64,000 bases of DNA from Diphasiastrum complanatum (GCA_029204225.1 CM055097.1:6651676-6715675), one strand, 5' to 3'. Counted from the stretch's first letter, positions 1 to 11,276 are shown. The notes: generated by a model from the letters alone, not told the origin. Translations and numbers: made by a program.

Positions 1-165
1 AATCTCAACCAAGCTAAAATTATCAACAGCTATGATAGCATATTGAATGCATCAGAAAATGAAAATCACCTCTGGCACAGAAGAATGTATTATCTGATTT
101 GTATAGATGGCTTACTAATTAAAAGAATGGTTAATCTGTACATTACAAATTAGATTAATCCATTA
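1..165 (+). pseudogene. Ty1/copia GAG-pre-integrase relic
   Basis: The + strand reads in one frame through a segment containing ENHLWHRRM followed by GLLIKRMVN. This matches the copia pre-integrase zinc-binding region, whose hallmark is LWHRRLGH followed by a basic stretch. The copia protein would bind integration DNA as part of the polyprotein. Only about 45 codons are visible and the window edge cuts the 5' side. The 3' side is broken by the LTR starting at 168, so this older copia copy was the target of a later insertion in opposite orientation. Assignment rests on the HLWHRRM motif alone. Confidence 0.5.
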
Positions 166-167
166 TG

Positions 168-579
168 TGTTGTTGTCAGTTACTTTCAGACAGTATCTGA
201 GTCCATTGGAGATCTTTTCCGGTCGTGACGATGGTACGGTTGAGCCATATTTGATCGACTCGACTTGAGATTGACAGATGACTAGCTGGTGAGCTCGAAA
301 GTCGAATAAAAAATGTTCGAGGTGGTAGATAGTTGACATGGTAGAATGGTTGAGTGGTCAAAAGTCAAAGTCGTCGAAATGTTCGACGTGGCGAATGCCG
401 AATAGCTGAGGTGCTTGAACACTTTCGTGTCGTCAGGACTCTTTCACGATTTCTTTATTATTTATGCAGACTATTTGAAAACATGTATAATTCTGCAGAG
501 TGTGCAACTATACTACAATAGTTAGTGATTGGATCTAGATTAGAAAAAAGATAGGGATGGAGAGGATAGGAATCCAACA
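168..579 (-). repeat. Copia 3' LTR (minus strand) with polypurine tract
   Basis: In minus orientation the LTR starts TGTTGGATTCC at 579 and ends near 168 with CAACACA, giving TGTTG/CAACA terminal repeats and a length of about 412 bp. It is immediately preceded (580-592) by the purine run AAGGGGAGGGGGG, which is the expected polypurine tract for plus-strand DNA synthesis. The copia RNase H relic lies directly upstream of it on the same strand. No partner 5' LTR is visible, so the element is 5'-truncated and no target duplication can be tested. Confidence 0.75.
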
Positions 580-590
580 CCCCCCTCCCC

Positions 591-1795
591 TTAATCTGGA
601 TCATTGAATGCCTTGATTTGCAAATTCAAGATAGCACAAAAATTATTGTGTGCTTCCTGATTCAATCCTTCCGTGAATATGTCAGCTGCCATGTATTGGG
701 TCCTGCAAAATTTCAAACTTACCTCCCAGTTGAGTATCTTGCTCTTGATGTAGTGATATTTAATTTTGATATGCTTGTTCCTAGAATGAAATATAGGATT
801 GATCGATAATGCGATATCACTCTGATTGCTATATTGTATCATTGTTGGAGCAGGCTGTCTGAAACCAATACCAGACAATAAGTTTCTCAACTAAATTGTT
901 TCTTTGGTAGCTTGAGAGGCTACAATGTATTTGAATTCGGTGGTTGACATTGCAATGGAGGTCTGTTTTTTATTATTCCAAGGTATTGGACCATTATTGA
1001 ACAAAAAGACAAATCCAGAAGTTGAAATTCTGGTGTCGACATCGCCTGCCCAATTCGCATCTGTATATCCATGAAGTGTATGGATATCGGACGAATCAAC
1101 ATCACCATAGCGGATGCAGAGGTCGATAGTGGTTCATACATATCCTATCACTCTAAAAAGAGCTTTCCAGGGTTGGTTATGTATTAGCTCAAGGAAATGA
1201 TGGCGTATTCAAGATCTGGCCTGGTAGAAATCATTGCATACATCAGGGTTCCGATAATCGATTGATATGGATATCCCTTCATTTCGGCCTTCTCCTCATT
1301 GGTCTGAGGGCATTGTTCCTTGGATAATTTAAGACTTGGATCCATGGGATTATGTACAAACTTGCAATTCATAAAATTGAATGTCGTCAACAAATTATGG
1401 AAGTACATTTGCTGGGTGATATAGAGAAATCTTGCTTTCTGTCTCTATGGATTTGAATCTTGAGACAGTAGTGCACCTCCCCAAGATATGTCGTCTCAAA
1501 TTCTTGGGATAACATTATCTTAGTATCCTTTGTCAGTCCGGTATTGTTGCTAAACAACAACATATCATCCACGTAGAGTTGATGATGAAAAAGAATTGAT
1601 CTATAGCTTTGAAATATACACTACAGTCTACAGAGCTAGGTCTGAATCCATGATCAATTAAGAATTTGTTGGTTCAATGGAACCACGCTTTGGATGATTG
1701 CTTCAGACCGTACAAAGCTTTGTGAAGTTTGCATACATGATCTTCTCAACTGTTGAGGATATAGCCTTCTGGCTGGATCATGTAGATATTGTCGT
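591..1795 (-). pseudogene. Copia reverse transcriptase-RNase H relic
   Basis: Minus-strand fragments in several frames reproduce the C-terminal half of a copia polyprotein. In order: CKLHKALYGLKQSSKAWFH (about 1735-1680), the catalytic-site neighbourhood MDDMLLFSN (1572-1540, normally YVDDMLL), SIIGTLMYA and TRPDLEYAI (about 1260-1195), the RNase H region with AGDVDTR and STTEF (about 1050-925), and the terminal RNase H motif NPIFHSRNKHI (about 790-755). Stops and frameshifts separate them, so it is dead. RT starts abruptly near 1795; finger domain, integrase and gag are absent. It belongs with the LTR at 168-579. Confidence 0.85.
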
Positions 1796-2455
1796 GGGTA
1801 TTTCCTGCACAATAATAAACAAGTGGGTCCCACCACTTGAAATACTATTGGCCAAGCCTTATCTAGTGGGCCCCACCACAATACATTGTAAGTAGGGTAA
1901 TAAGTGTGAGGGCACTGGCGTCCTGCGTGTGTAAGCCCAACCCAATGAGCACACAAAATGGCTAGGTAGAACTTGAATAAAAGACTTGGGGGCTAAATAG
2001 AATAAAATAATAGAAAACTCCAAAGTCAAGTTACATGGTTCTAAGTTAAGGGAATCTCACATGAATCATGTGAGTTTGGTCCTTTTCTTATTGAATCATT
2101 AGATTGCAATAAGTTTAGTTTGAATGGCTAAGATTAGGATTCTAGCCAATTAGAAAGGGCCATTGAGAGTATTGTAAAGTTACCTTTACAAGCTTTACTT
2201 CCGGCGCCAGCATTGTCCCTGGCGCCAGCAGCGCCCCTGCTGCTCCCGGCGCCATTGTGAGCAGAATCCAGCCGGCGCCAAGTTCCTATGGTTGAAAATC
2301 TTTGATCGGTTCTAGCGAAGTCCAGAGAGCTCAGATCGATGTGCAATCACCTCACACGATCTAGACATGATTAAAAGAAGCCTGGTGATCAATAAATTCT
2401 AGAGAGAGAAAATGACTTTCTAGAGAGAGAAAATCTTAGAGAGAGAAAACGTGCT
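1796..2455. repeat. LTR-like non-coding block with GC-rich GGCGCC cluster
   Basis: No coding signal. The segment 1895-1990 (reading through CCTGCGTGTGTAAGCCCAACCC) resembles the minus-strand sequence of the gypsy LTR near 42600-42690 (CCTGCGTGTGTAAGTCCAACCC, followed in both cases by an AATAAAAGA-type stretch). That suggests a related LTR fragment. At 2201-2280 there are four GGCGCC sites in an otherwise AT-rich context, and 2400-2448 carries three copies of an AGAGAGAGAAAA motif. Boundaries are approximate. Confidence 0.35.
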
Positions 2456-3060
2456 TTACCAGCCTGGGTAGAGTACTTGGTATGAGGGGAGGTGGCGAAT
2501 CCCACCAATACTATAGGGGAGTGCGGGTTGTGACTCAGGGTCTGTACATCCCTTCCATCGAACAAGATGCTCGGTAACTATACGATTTCTCAATCGTTTA
2601 GTTCTTGTATCCAAGATCTTTCCCGGTTCGAGCGGAGACACCCCAGATAATTCATCCAACAGGTCCAATCGATCTCCAGATCCAAGATGCTCTCCTTCAC
2701 ATAGACTCTTTCAAAGATGGCTTACGTGAAATACAGGATGCACTTGAGATCCATCTGGGAGTTCCAATTGGTAAGCTAAGGATCCAATCTTTTTCGAGAT
2801 CTTAAACGATCCTCTATATCTAGGGGACGATTAGTAATGCTAGCCAGTACACATTACACTTGAATCCATCGAGATTCTCAAAAAATACCCAACCTCCCAC
2901 TTGGAAGTCTCTCAGTGATCTTTTCAGACTTGCATAAAATCGGTCCCCATCCTGAGTACACTAGACATTCTCAATAGGTTTAAAACTATATGTAAGCATG
3001 CACGGGCTATAACCGGTAGCCAAATGCTTACTATAACCCAATCTCCATCAAGGTGACTAC
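2456..3060 (-). pseudogene. Gypsy chromovirus integrase C-terminus and chromodomain relic
   Basis: On the minus strand the segment near 3050-2990 reads KHLATGYSPCMLTYSFKP, the integrase stretch that in the better-preserved element at 40.5 kb reads KHSATGYSLFMLMYGFQP. Next comes SLKRSLRDFQVGGWVFF (about 2930-2880), the integrase C-terminal GPY-side region. Finally RLRNRIVTEHLVRWKG (about 2600-2550) is the chromodomain core (LVRWKG). Chromodomains steer integration to particular chromatin. Much sequence between these blocks is lost or frameshifted. It is the same family as the 36-41 kb element, in opposite orientation. Confidence 0.75.
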
Positions 3061-4270
3061 CTTTCCGAGGAGATTGCCATGAAAATGTAAATAGATATCT
3101 TAACTGATCTTCTGATTATGCAGGTAATTCTTCTTTTAATCGATCAAATATAACTAGAATCTGAACTATGATTTGTCCCAGGAGAAGTTTCAAAGAAAAG
3201 ATCCAAGAACATCGAGAAAGTCAAAAAAGTGTTGCATCTAATATAGATAATGTCTCAACACGATGACTTAACCAAAGATCTTCTTCGTTACCAACTTGAG
3301 AATTGACCCACAAATCATAAAATGATTTTTTAAAGATTTAAGCAAGGAAAAGAATTTTTAGAAAACAGTTCCATTAACCATTTCTGTGACATCGTCCATG
3401 GTCAACGGGTAATCAAAATTACCTTCCAAGGAATCACAAAAAATTGGGTTAATAATGTGTTCAAAAATTCACCAATATATCCTTTATAAAGAAATAGCAT
3501 GCCGGGTTTCCGTTTGTAAATTTGAGATATCCAAAAAAAAGGGTCATGACCAATATCTCAAATTTTGGACAAAACACCCGTTTTAAGGCCAATTGTATTC
3601 GGCATCACTAAGACTTACGGCCATACTATGGTCAACTGATCCAATTTGTTTCAGATCTTCATTTTGGAATTGCCTGCGTCCCATACCACAGGTTCTTCCT
3701 CCACGAAGGCCCTCCACTTCTTGATCAAAGTGTCAGAAAAATAATACAAGTATATGAAGTTCTTGAGAATTAATAACAAATGCCAACTTCATAAAACAAC
3801 TACAAATCATACATTCTTTCGCCCCTCTTTACAATCTTTACGATCACTAATTTTCATAGTATACATGCCTTGAGTGACAAATTAAGAAATGGGGAAGAAT
3901 GAACCGGCTTTTTCTTGTTCTTAACAACAAATAGTGTTGGTATGCCCACGGCTTCAAGCACACCAAGAAAACAACTTTTTCGTTCCATTTTAGTCTTTCC
4001 ATCTTAGGCTTCTGGGCCGTTTTTAGCCGTGTCTGTTTCCAAAAAAAATGACACCTTCAAAAAAAATCCAAGAATTCCCGTTCTCGGTTGCCACAACAGT
4101 TAATTAAAGCGAATCTAATTCGTCAATTGGGAAAAAGCCTTACAGAATTCCTCCAGGAATTCAACCCAATCACTATTCTATGGGTTGCGTCCTCCACCAC
4201 GAGGAGGCCATACCCAAAGCAAAAAACCGATGAAATTCATTTTTTTATTCTGGGACGTTGCATAAGCTAA
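3061..4270. other. No recognisable gene
   Basis: AT-rich sequence with many short A runs and no reading frame that resembles a known family on either strand. It may be further decayed gypsy DNA belonging to the relic on its left, but no motif supports that. Confidence 0.4.
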
Positions 4271-4283
4271 AGTAGCTTGTCCA

Positions 4284-4766
4284 ATGATTTATCCAGTCAA
4301 TAACAACTTCTGGGCTTTACTTGCAGTTATGGACTTGGCTCATTACATTCGCCGCGTCCATTTACATTTACTTTACTTTATGCATAGGCAGGCCTTGGGC
4401 CCTTTTTATTCATTAGTGACACTTAGACTATATGGTTGGCCTTTGGCCGTATTATTCATTATTAGGCCATTTGGACATATGACTGGAGAATGGGGGCCTT
4501 CTTGGAGGGCACACTATTATCCCTCCCACTTGGGCCCTAGCCACCGGAAGCTTCCTTTTAGGGCTTCCTCTTGGCTATAAGTAGGGAAACTGTGTCATTT
4601 GTTATTCAGCTGATGATATTGATCTCTCTCTTTAGTCTCCTTAATCTCTCTCTTTCCTGCTTTCTAGGGTTAAGTCTTGCTTATGTGCTGCTTTCATAAC
4701 TTAGGTCTTGCTTATGTGATGCTTTCATAGCTTACCTCTAGATCAGTTGTGGCTCTATTCGTAACT
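4284..4766 (+). repeat. Putative 5' LTR end with TATA box, and primer-binding site
   Basis: A TATA box (CTATAAGTAGGG, TATAA at 4576-4580) lies about 190 bp before TGGTAGTAGAGC (4767-4778). The latter differs at two positions from the initiator-Met tRNA primer site TGGTATCAGAGC. Promoter, short transcribed stretch, primer site and then a leader leading to gag at 5.97 kb is the order expected for a 5' LTR of the gypsy-type element that follows. The LTR start is not defined, and I saw no matching 3' copy. Inside it, 4671-4732 is a 31-bp tandem duplication (GTCTTGCTTATGTG units). Confidence 0.45.
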
Positions 4767-4799
4767 TGGTAGTAGAGCACTTTCTTGTGCACTACTTTT

Positions 4800-5400
4800 T
4801 CAGATTTAGTAGAGGCTGTCCAGCGCCTACTAACCCATCACTTTTGTTTATTTTTTCATCAAATTTTCATCATTTTTCAAATTTAGTAGAGGCTGACCAG
4901 CGCCCTACTAATCCATCACTTTCGTCGAATTTTTCATCAGATTTCCATTGTTTTTCCAAATTTGGTAGAGGTTGGCCAGCACCCTACTAACCCATCACTT
5001 TTGTCGATTTTTTCATCAGATTTCCATCGTTTTTCCAAATTTGGTAGAGGCTGGCTAGCGCCCTACTACCTTGTCACTTTCGTCGATTTTCTCCACCGAT
5101 TTGCTGCCCATTTCGTGGCTTGATTGGAGGCTGTCCAGCGCCCTACTTCATCACCATTTTCAGCAGTTTTCTCCAATTTTTTTCAAGTTATGTGCGGATT
5201 TTGGTAGCTACTACCCAGTGCCCTAGTACCTTGCCATCTTCGACAAATTTCTCCACCGATTTGCTGTCCATTTTGCTGATTGTTTGGAGGCTGTTCAGTG
5301 CCCTACTTCATCACCATTTTCAACGGTTTTTCCATCATGTTGCAGGACATATGAAGTTCTAACTAGCTGCTGCCCAGCACCCATTTTCAGCTTGGATCTT
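4800..5400 (+). repeat. 78-80 bp minisatellite in retrotransposon leader
   Basis: Eight diverged head-to-tail units are visible. The core AGAGGCTGNCCAGCGCCCTA recurs at about 4811, 4889, 4967, 5046, 5126, 5206, 5287 and 5364, so the spacing is 78 to 81 bp. Each unit continues with a CATCACTTTYGTCGA-like and a TTTTTCATCAGATTTCCA-like stretch. Two further half-units follow the CT tract (AGCTCTCCAGCGCCC near 5669; GCTGTCCAGTGC near 5746). The array sits between the putative primer site and gag, so it would be the untranslated leader of the element. Confidence 0.85.
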
Positions 5401-5401
5401 C

Positions 5402-5520
<119 letters not shown>

Positions 5521-5965
5521 GCCTCCTATCCAAAGATCACCCAATTTCGTAATCGTCCAAATTGCCAAAATCCTACAGTCTGTTCATTGCTGTCCCAACC
5601 CTTCCGACTTGTCACTTTCGTCTATTATTTTATCCGTTTCCAGCCATCTTTCACAGTCTATCAAAAGCTCTCCAGCGCCCATCCTCAACCACATTTCACG
5701 GAATTCCGACTCCGTTTGATATTCCAATTTGACATTTCCCTCCTGGCTGTCCAGTGCATTTTTATAGCCTTCAATTTCACTTTTTCCATTTGCTGATTGT
5801 TGCCCTTTCTTAGTTGTGATAATATTGGTTTTAATAGACAAATTTGGGGTGACAACAAAAGTCCGCTCCCTCAAGTTTTCGTCTATTCCTTCCACTATCA
5901 TTATGGCACATTCACCCACCCTGAGTGAAACTGTCCAGGAAAACTAATATGATCAATTTCGATGC

Positions 5966-6330
5966 GTGGATGAAACCCTTTATGGCCTCGTTCTTTTTTT
6001 CAATACAATTATGACTGACTTTCCTACTATGCAGTCACGTATTGATTCTTTACAGCCTCATGGTCCTAGAAAAGCTCCTATCTTTCCTTCATTTGGGACT
6101 CCCCCTCCATTTGGATTTCCATCTTCTTCTGCTAGTCAGCCTGGTGGTGGATCGTTCATTTCACCTAACCCACCTCCTGGTTTCTTTCCACATCCCCCAG
6201 TTCCTGAGCCACACTTTGCTCGAGACTTTCGTGAAAGGGTACAGCTTGCTACCTATTCCGGTTCCTCTGACGAAAACTTATTAGAGAATTGGTTTGCTAA
6301 GCTTGACACATATTTTCAGATCTACCCTAA
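5966..6330 (+). pseudogene. Gypsy-type gag, N-terminal part (split by copia insertion)
   Basis: From ATG at 5966 the frame runs through a Pro/Ser/Gly-rich stretch (PPPFGFPSSSASQPGGG) into ATYSGSSDENLLENWFAKLD, then TYFQIYP. The form tY.GssdE..leNWf.kLdtYF is the start of the retrotransposon gag capsid domain in plant gypsy elements. The frame is cut exactly at the copia LTR (6331) and resumes at 9719 with PQKIQLATLHLDRHA. Gag would form the virus-like particle. This N-terminal half has no internal stop; the other half does, so the gene is dead twice over. Confidence 0.8.
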
Positions 6331-7121
6331 TGACAAAATTTCCAGATTTCACACATGTGGGGAATGTCCACAAGTATGATGGATCAAATTAAGCTTTGTG
6401 ATTAGCACAATAACCTGATTCTAGATTGATTAGCAAGATCTAGTTCAAAAGAAATGGCTTAACCACAATCTAGCATGCTAAGCAACTGAATATGATAGCA
6501 ATGAATCAATAATTAGCAAAAGTACAAGATATCAGTGTATAAGCATTAGCTTCAACATGAGTTAGAGAGAGAAAGATAGAGAGATAACAAGCAAAATAGT
6601 TTAGATCCAAAATGGCATGATTTAGGTACAAAACTTTGGTTCTTCATCATTGATTGTGAGGAGAGCTACACATATTTATGGAGTTTGAGGTAGCTCGAGG
6701 TAGAACCACAGCCATTCATTACAAAATGACATCTAAAGTGACATGTAGAGTCTATGTGACATTTGTCACTTGCCATGCATGAAATTCTACCAACTTTTTC
6801 AAGTGTGCTAGTTCTAACTAACAAAGTACAAATCATCATGCATGTGTCCATTACACTTTGTGCATGCCTTGCATTTCATTATGTATTACTTACAATTAAT
6901 GCATGTGAATTGCCATGAGTTCTACAAGCATGACTTTGCTAATTCTATGTCTACAAACTATATCCAAGTTGCATTCTTCAATCTAGACATTACATAACCA
7001 TGTAGCTCAACTTCTATGTAGGCCAAACTTGGCATTTTGCATTTATGAGCTATGATACTTGCATGGTACAACATTTGTGACAAGCCAAAAATCAATATGG
7101 ATTGTTTTTCCAATTTTAACA
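6331..7121 (-). repeat. Copia 3' LTR (791 bp)
   Basis: This is the 3' LTR of the nested copia element. It pairs with 8922-9713; differences are scattered point changes such as CACATGTGG versus CACGTGTGG near the outer end. The polypurine tract TTTTTAGGAGGAG abuts its start (7122-7133 on the + strand). Confidence 0.93.
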
Positions 7122-7138
7122 CTCCTCCTAAAAATAAT

Positions 7139-8518
7139 CTATATTGATTTGAACATGGATATTGGTATAACTCCAAGATTGGCTCTATGCTTGATGCAGG
7201 AACTTTTGCTCAAAGGTTTGGTGAGCATATCATCAATACAAGATGATGTGTCGATGTGCTCCAAATTGATTTCCCCTCCAATGAGCTTCTCTCTCACGAA
7301 GTGATGTGCAACTTGGATATGCTTGCTCCTTGCATGGAATATCGGGTTGTTGGCAAGGGCTTGGGCTGAAATGTTGTCACACATGATCATAGGTAGATCC
7401 TCTTCCAAGATTATCTTTAGTTCCACTAGTAACCTCGTGATCCAAAGCACTTCCTTTGTTGTTGTAGTGAGTGCCTTGTACTCAGCTTCACATGATGAGA
7501 GTGATACAATATCTTGCTTTTTGGAAAGCCAAGATATCAAGTTTCCTCCAAGATATATGACATAAGCACTTGTAGATTTTCGATCTACACTATCACTTGC
7601 AAAATCCGAGTCAGAATAACCAATAATAGAAAGATCTTCAATTTTATACAATAAACCAAAATCAAAAGTTGAAGATATATATCTAAGCACTCTCTTGGCC
7701 ATTTTCCAATGATAGATAGTAGGATTTTGCATAGCCTGGCTCAACTTATGAACACTAAAGCTTATGTCAGGTCTAGTTATTGTGAGCCAAATTAAGGAGC
7801 CTATAAGACTTCTAAAAAGTGTGATGTCCACGAAGGATCTTTCATCACCTTTGTTAGAGTCCTTTACATTTTGCTCCATAGGTGTTTCTATACTCTTACA
7901 GTTCAACATATTGAGCTTCTTTAACATTGAAAGAGCATACTTGGATTGACATACAAAAGCTTTATCTTTAAGAAAGTCAATCTCTAGTCCTAGAATATAG
8001 TGAATTTTTCCAAGATCTTGTATCTTGAACTCTTTTCCAAGTGCAATCTTGGTTTCCTCAACTAACTTGATACTACTTCCTGTCAAAATGATATCATCAA
8101 CATAAATAAGAAGAATGACAATATCTTTATCAAAAAACTTGACATAAAAGGAAGGATCATAGTTACTAAGAATAAATCCTAGTGACTCAAGAAAGGTGTT
8201 AAGTCGAGAATACCATGACCTTGGAGCTTGCTTCAATCCATATAAACTTTTGAAGAGCAAGCAAACTTTTTCTTTGTCATGGATGAACCCAATAGGCTAA
8301 TCCATATAAATCTCTTCTTCTAGGTACCCATTTAGAAATGCATTAGAAACATCTAGTTGAAGAACTTGCCAATTGAAAAAACAAGCAACAGAAATTATGA
8401 TTCTAATTGATACCATCTTTGCAACTGGAGCAAAGAAGGTGTTCATTACTTCAAACTCAGTATTGATCTTCAGTTTCTTGTGTAGGATGCTCAAAACAAT
8501 GGATTCAGAACAAACCAA
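7139..8518 (-). pseudogene. Copia reverse transcriptase and RNase H
   Basis: A 373-codon frame (8260-7139) carries SLYGLKQAPRSWYSRL, the catalytic YVDDIILTGSS (near residue 53), LIGSLIWLTITRPDISF, then RNase H with GYSDSDFASD, STSAYV, SSCEAEY and NPIFHARSKHI. The preceding 73-codon frame (8518-8297) supplies the finger region FFAPVAKMVSIR and QLDVSNAFLNGYLEEEIYM. The two are separated by one TAG where the family usually has Gln (YMDQP). Apart from this nonsense change, RT-RNase H is nearly intact. The N-terminus starts abruptly at about 8475, the edge of the deletion that removed gag, protease and integrase. Confidence 0.93.
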
Positions 8519-8519
8519 G

Positions 8520-8908
8520 ATTTAATCAAATCAAAATGTTGTCACTCGGATTTTGGACCTATCCCTATCCTCTTTAAGAGCTTATAACTCTTGCTAGACA
8601 CATCATATTGATTTGGTTTCAATTTCTATGGAAAGTACAAATCATAAGCTTTCCATCAAGCTATAAGACTGCTATCTTTGGATCTATAAGCAAGGAGAAC
8701 AAAGGGACTGAAAATCTCTGATTTTCACACGTGCGGAATTCCAGAATTCCGTACTTCCACATTTCAGGTCTGAAAATTCAGTTCCAATCCAATTTGATCC
8801 AAATACACTTCCGAGAAAGGTGAGGAAAAGTGCAAAATTGCTTTTTTGCTTGATTTAGCTCTCAATTTCTTGTACAATCAGAGATGTTAGCATGCAAAGC
8901 TTAATTTG
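8520..8908 (-). other. Copia 5' leader of the nested element
   Basis: Non-coding sequence between the 5' LTR/primer site and the truncated RT. No gag motif is seen, which places one edge of the internal deletion near 8475-8520. Confidence 0.6.
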
Positions 8909-8921
8909 GCTCTGATACCAT
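8909..8921 (-). promoter_or_regulatory. Primer-binding site for initiator-Met tRNA
   Basis: The minus strand reads TGGTATCAGAGCC directly after the LTR end. This is complementary to the 3' end of plant initiator-Met tRNA and primes minus-strand DNA synthesis. It fixes the orientation of the element. Confidence 0.93.
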
Positions 8922-9713
8922 GACAAAATTTCCAGATTTCACACGTGTGGGGAATGTCCACAAGTATGATGGATCAAATTAAGCTTTGTGATTAGCACAG
9001 TAACCTGATTCTAGATTGATTAGCAAGATCTAGTTCGGAAGAAATGGCTTAACCACAATCTAGCATGCTAAGCAACTGAATATGATAGCAATGAATCAAT
9101 AATTAGCAAAAGTACAAGATATCAGTGTATAAGCATTAGCTTCAACACGAGTTAGAGAGAGAAAGATAGAGAGATAACAAGCAAAATAGTTTAGATCCAA
9201 ATGGGCATGAATTAGGTATAAAACTTTGGTTCTTCAATGTTTATTGTGAGGAGAGCTACACATATTTATGGAGTTTGAGGTAGCTCGAGGTAGAACCACA
9301 TCCATTCATTACAAAATGACATCTAAAGTGGCATCTAGAGTCTATGTGACATTTGTCACTTGCCATGCATGAAATTCTACCAACTTTTTACAAGTGTGCT
9401 AGTTCTAAGTAACAAAGTACAAATCATCATGCATGTGGCCATTACACTTTGTGCATGCCTTGAATGTCACTATGGATCACTTACAATTACTGCATGTGAA
9501 TTGCCACGAGTTTCTACAAGCATGACTTTGCTAATTCTATGTCTACAAACTATATGCAAGTTGTATTCTTCAATCTAGATATTACATAACTATGTAGCTC
9601 GAGTTCTATGTAGGCCAAACTTGGCATTTTGCATTTATGAGCTACATACTTGCATGGTACAACATTTGTAGCAAGCCAAGAAATCAATATGGATTGTTTT
9701 TTCAATTTTAACA
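8922..9713 (-). repeat. Copia 5' LTR (792 bp)
   Basis: This is the 5' LTR of the nested copia element, near-identical to 6331-7121, followed by the CCTAA target duplication at 9714-9718. A few extra substitutions cluster near 9210-9240 and 9460-9500. Confidence 0.93.
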
Positions 9714-9718
9714 CCTAA

Positions 9719-10440
9719 GACTGATCCTCAGAAGATCCAGTTGGCTACTTTACACTTAGACAGACACGCCGTCACGTGGTGGCGAGTTTATCGAGCTGAT
9801 CCTGATCGGGAAGGGCTCCATATGTGGCATATCTTTTGTCGTGACCTCCGTCATGCTATGATTGATCCTCAGTGGCTCGACCACCAACGTGATACATTCC
9901 GTAGTCTCACTTAGACCAATGACCTTGTTTTTTATACAGATCAGTTTATGGAGCTTTCTTATCTTTTCACATATCTACCGCCCACTGAGCTTATTTCTCG
10001 TTACATTGTTGGGCTTCGTGGTGCCTTACGTTACGATGTTTCTTCCTTTCGTCCTCCCACACTTGTTGAGGCGATGTCTCTTGCCAGTACTTTACAGCAC
10101 AAGTACTTTGACACCCTTCCTTCCCGCTTCTCTTGACCCCGTCCTTCTGCTTCATCTTTTCCCGCTATGTCCACCCCTACACCTGCCCCTTCAGTTCCAG
10201 CTCGTTGCATTGTCCCTTTGTCTCCTCGTCCTCCGACCCCTCGACATGCTTTTGTCCGACGTTACGCGTCTGCAGAGTTTGCTGACCTTCAGGATTCTAT
10301 ATCACACAATTTGAGCGAGTTGCCTGATTTACTTGAGATAGTTATTGATCTACCTGAGCTCGTCATTGTATCCCATAGTGAGTCAGAGTCACATATACAG
10401 GTTCCTACTGATGGTGATTCACATATATAGGTTGCGGCTA
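9719..10440 (+). pseudogene. Gypsy-type gag, C-terminal part
   Basis: Continues the gag domain cut at 6330. LATLHLDRHAVTWWRVYR, then DPQWLDHQRDTFRSL, a TAG stop, DLVFYTDQFMELSYLFTYLPP, RYIVGLRGALRYDV, and PPTLVEAMSLASTLQHKY match the helical retrotransposon gag domain (the FI.GL...R..V signature). It is followed in another frame by a Pro-rich linker (MSTPTPAPSVPARC, PRPPTPRHAFVRR from 10167). A CCHC zinc knuckle, normally here, is not found. The in-frame TAG and a frame change inactivate it. Confidence 0.8.
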
Positions 10441-11271
10441 ATATTGTCCTTGATACTGATATAGCATGCTATGATACTATTGATGATGTTGTTGCATGCT
10501 TTGATATTGTTGTTGAGTACTTTGATGCTACTTGTGTTCCTGAGCGCCATGCTATAGATGTTGTCGCCTATGCTCCTTATTTCGATATTATTCATGAGTC
10601 TATGGTTTCATATGCTTTGGCTACTCCAGTAGATCTCCATATGGCATACGGTTATACATTTCATGATGGTCCTATTGTATACTCACTAGCTAATTTTGCT
10701 GATACCTGTCTAGATGAGTATGCGATTCTTCTAGATGCATATTTAGGCCAGAACTTATCGGTTGATGCTTATGTTATTCTGCCTACATATGTTGTTCCAT
10801 TTGTGGATCATATTATTCTAGATGCGGGATGAGAGTATATTGTTTTAGTGGATACAGACAGTACACATTCATTTATTAGCAGTTACATTTCCACCAGGAT
10901 TCGTGCTACACCTGTTCCTGCTTCCCACCCTTTCAGTGTTGAGGTTGCTCGTTCCCATTCTTTTCCCAGTTCTAAGATGATTCAGGGCTTGGATTATCGC
11001 ATTGGTGATTTTTCTGGTCAGACAGATTTCTACATCATTTCTCTGAAGCATTATGACATTATTTCTGGTGCAGACTAGTTCTCTTCACTTGGTACTGTTG
11101 CTGTGGATCTCTCTCAGCAAACACTTTCCTTTACTCATGCTGGTCGACATCATTCACTTGCTGGTATTGATTCCCAGGGTGACTATCAGTTGGTTACCAG
11201 AAAGTCATGTATTACGCGCGTAGCTTGCCAAAGACTCAGGATGCAACTCTTCTTTCCATTCAGAGTACATC
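10441..11271 (+). pseudogene. Unknown linker segment and decayed gypsy aspartic protease
   Basis: Frames at 10430-10830 encode an Asp/Tyr/Val-rich stretch of about 130 residues (for example DTIDDVVACFDIVVEYFDA) that I do not recognise. It leads into IILDAG, a TGA stop, then VDTDSTHSFISSYIS (from 10850), the retroviral-type protease site where the usual DSGSTHSF has become DTDSTHSF, so the catalytic Gly is lost. HYDIISGAD(W) near 11055-11080 and LSFTHAGRHHSLAGI match the protease C-terminal half. Coding sequence ends at the second nested copia insertion (11277). Confidence 0.7.
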
Positions 11272-11276
11272 AGTTG

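Larger units (their letters stand above)
6331..9713 (-). mobile_element. Nested Ty1/copia element with both LTRs and a CCTAA target duplication
   Basis: A 3383-bp element on the minus strand. LTRs at 6331-7121 and 8922-9713 are about 97% alike by eye and run TGTTAAAA...TTTGTCA in element orientation. Flanks are CCTAA at 6326-6330 and CCTAA at 9714-9718, a perfect 5-bp target duplication. A primer site (8909-8921) and a purine tract (7122-7133) border the LTRs correctly. The interior is only 1.8 kb and keeps RT-RNase H while gag, protease and integrase are gone, so it must have moved with help or been deleted afterwards. It splits the gypsy gag gene. Confidence 0.95.

Noticed and set aside
4284-4580. 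98-codon + strand frame
   Set aside because: Lies in the putative LTR, contains the region just upstream of the TATA box and has no family motif.
4800-5400. Regular repeats that could suggest a CRISPR array
   Set aside because: Units are 78-80 bp, diverged along their whole length with no constant repeat/variable spacer pattern, and the genome is a plant.
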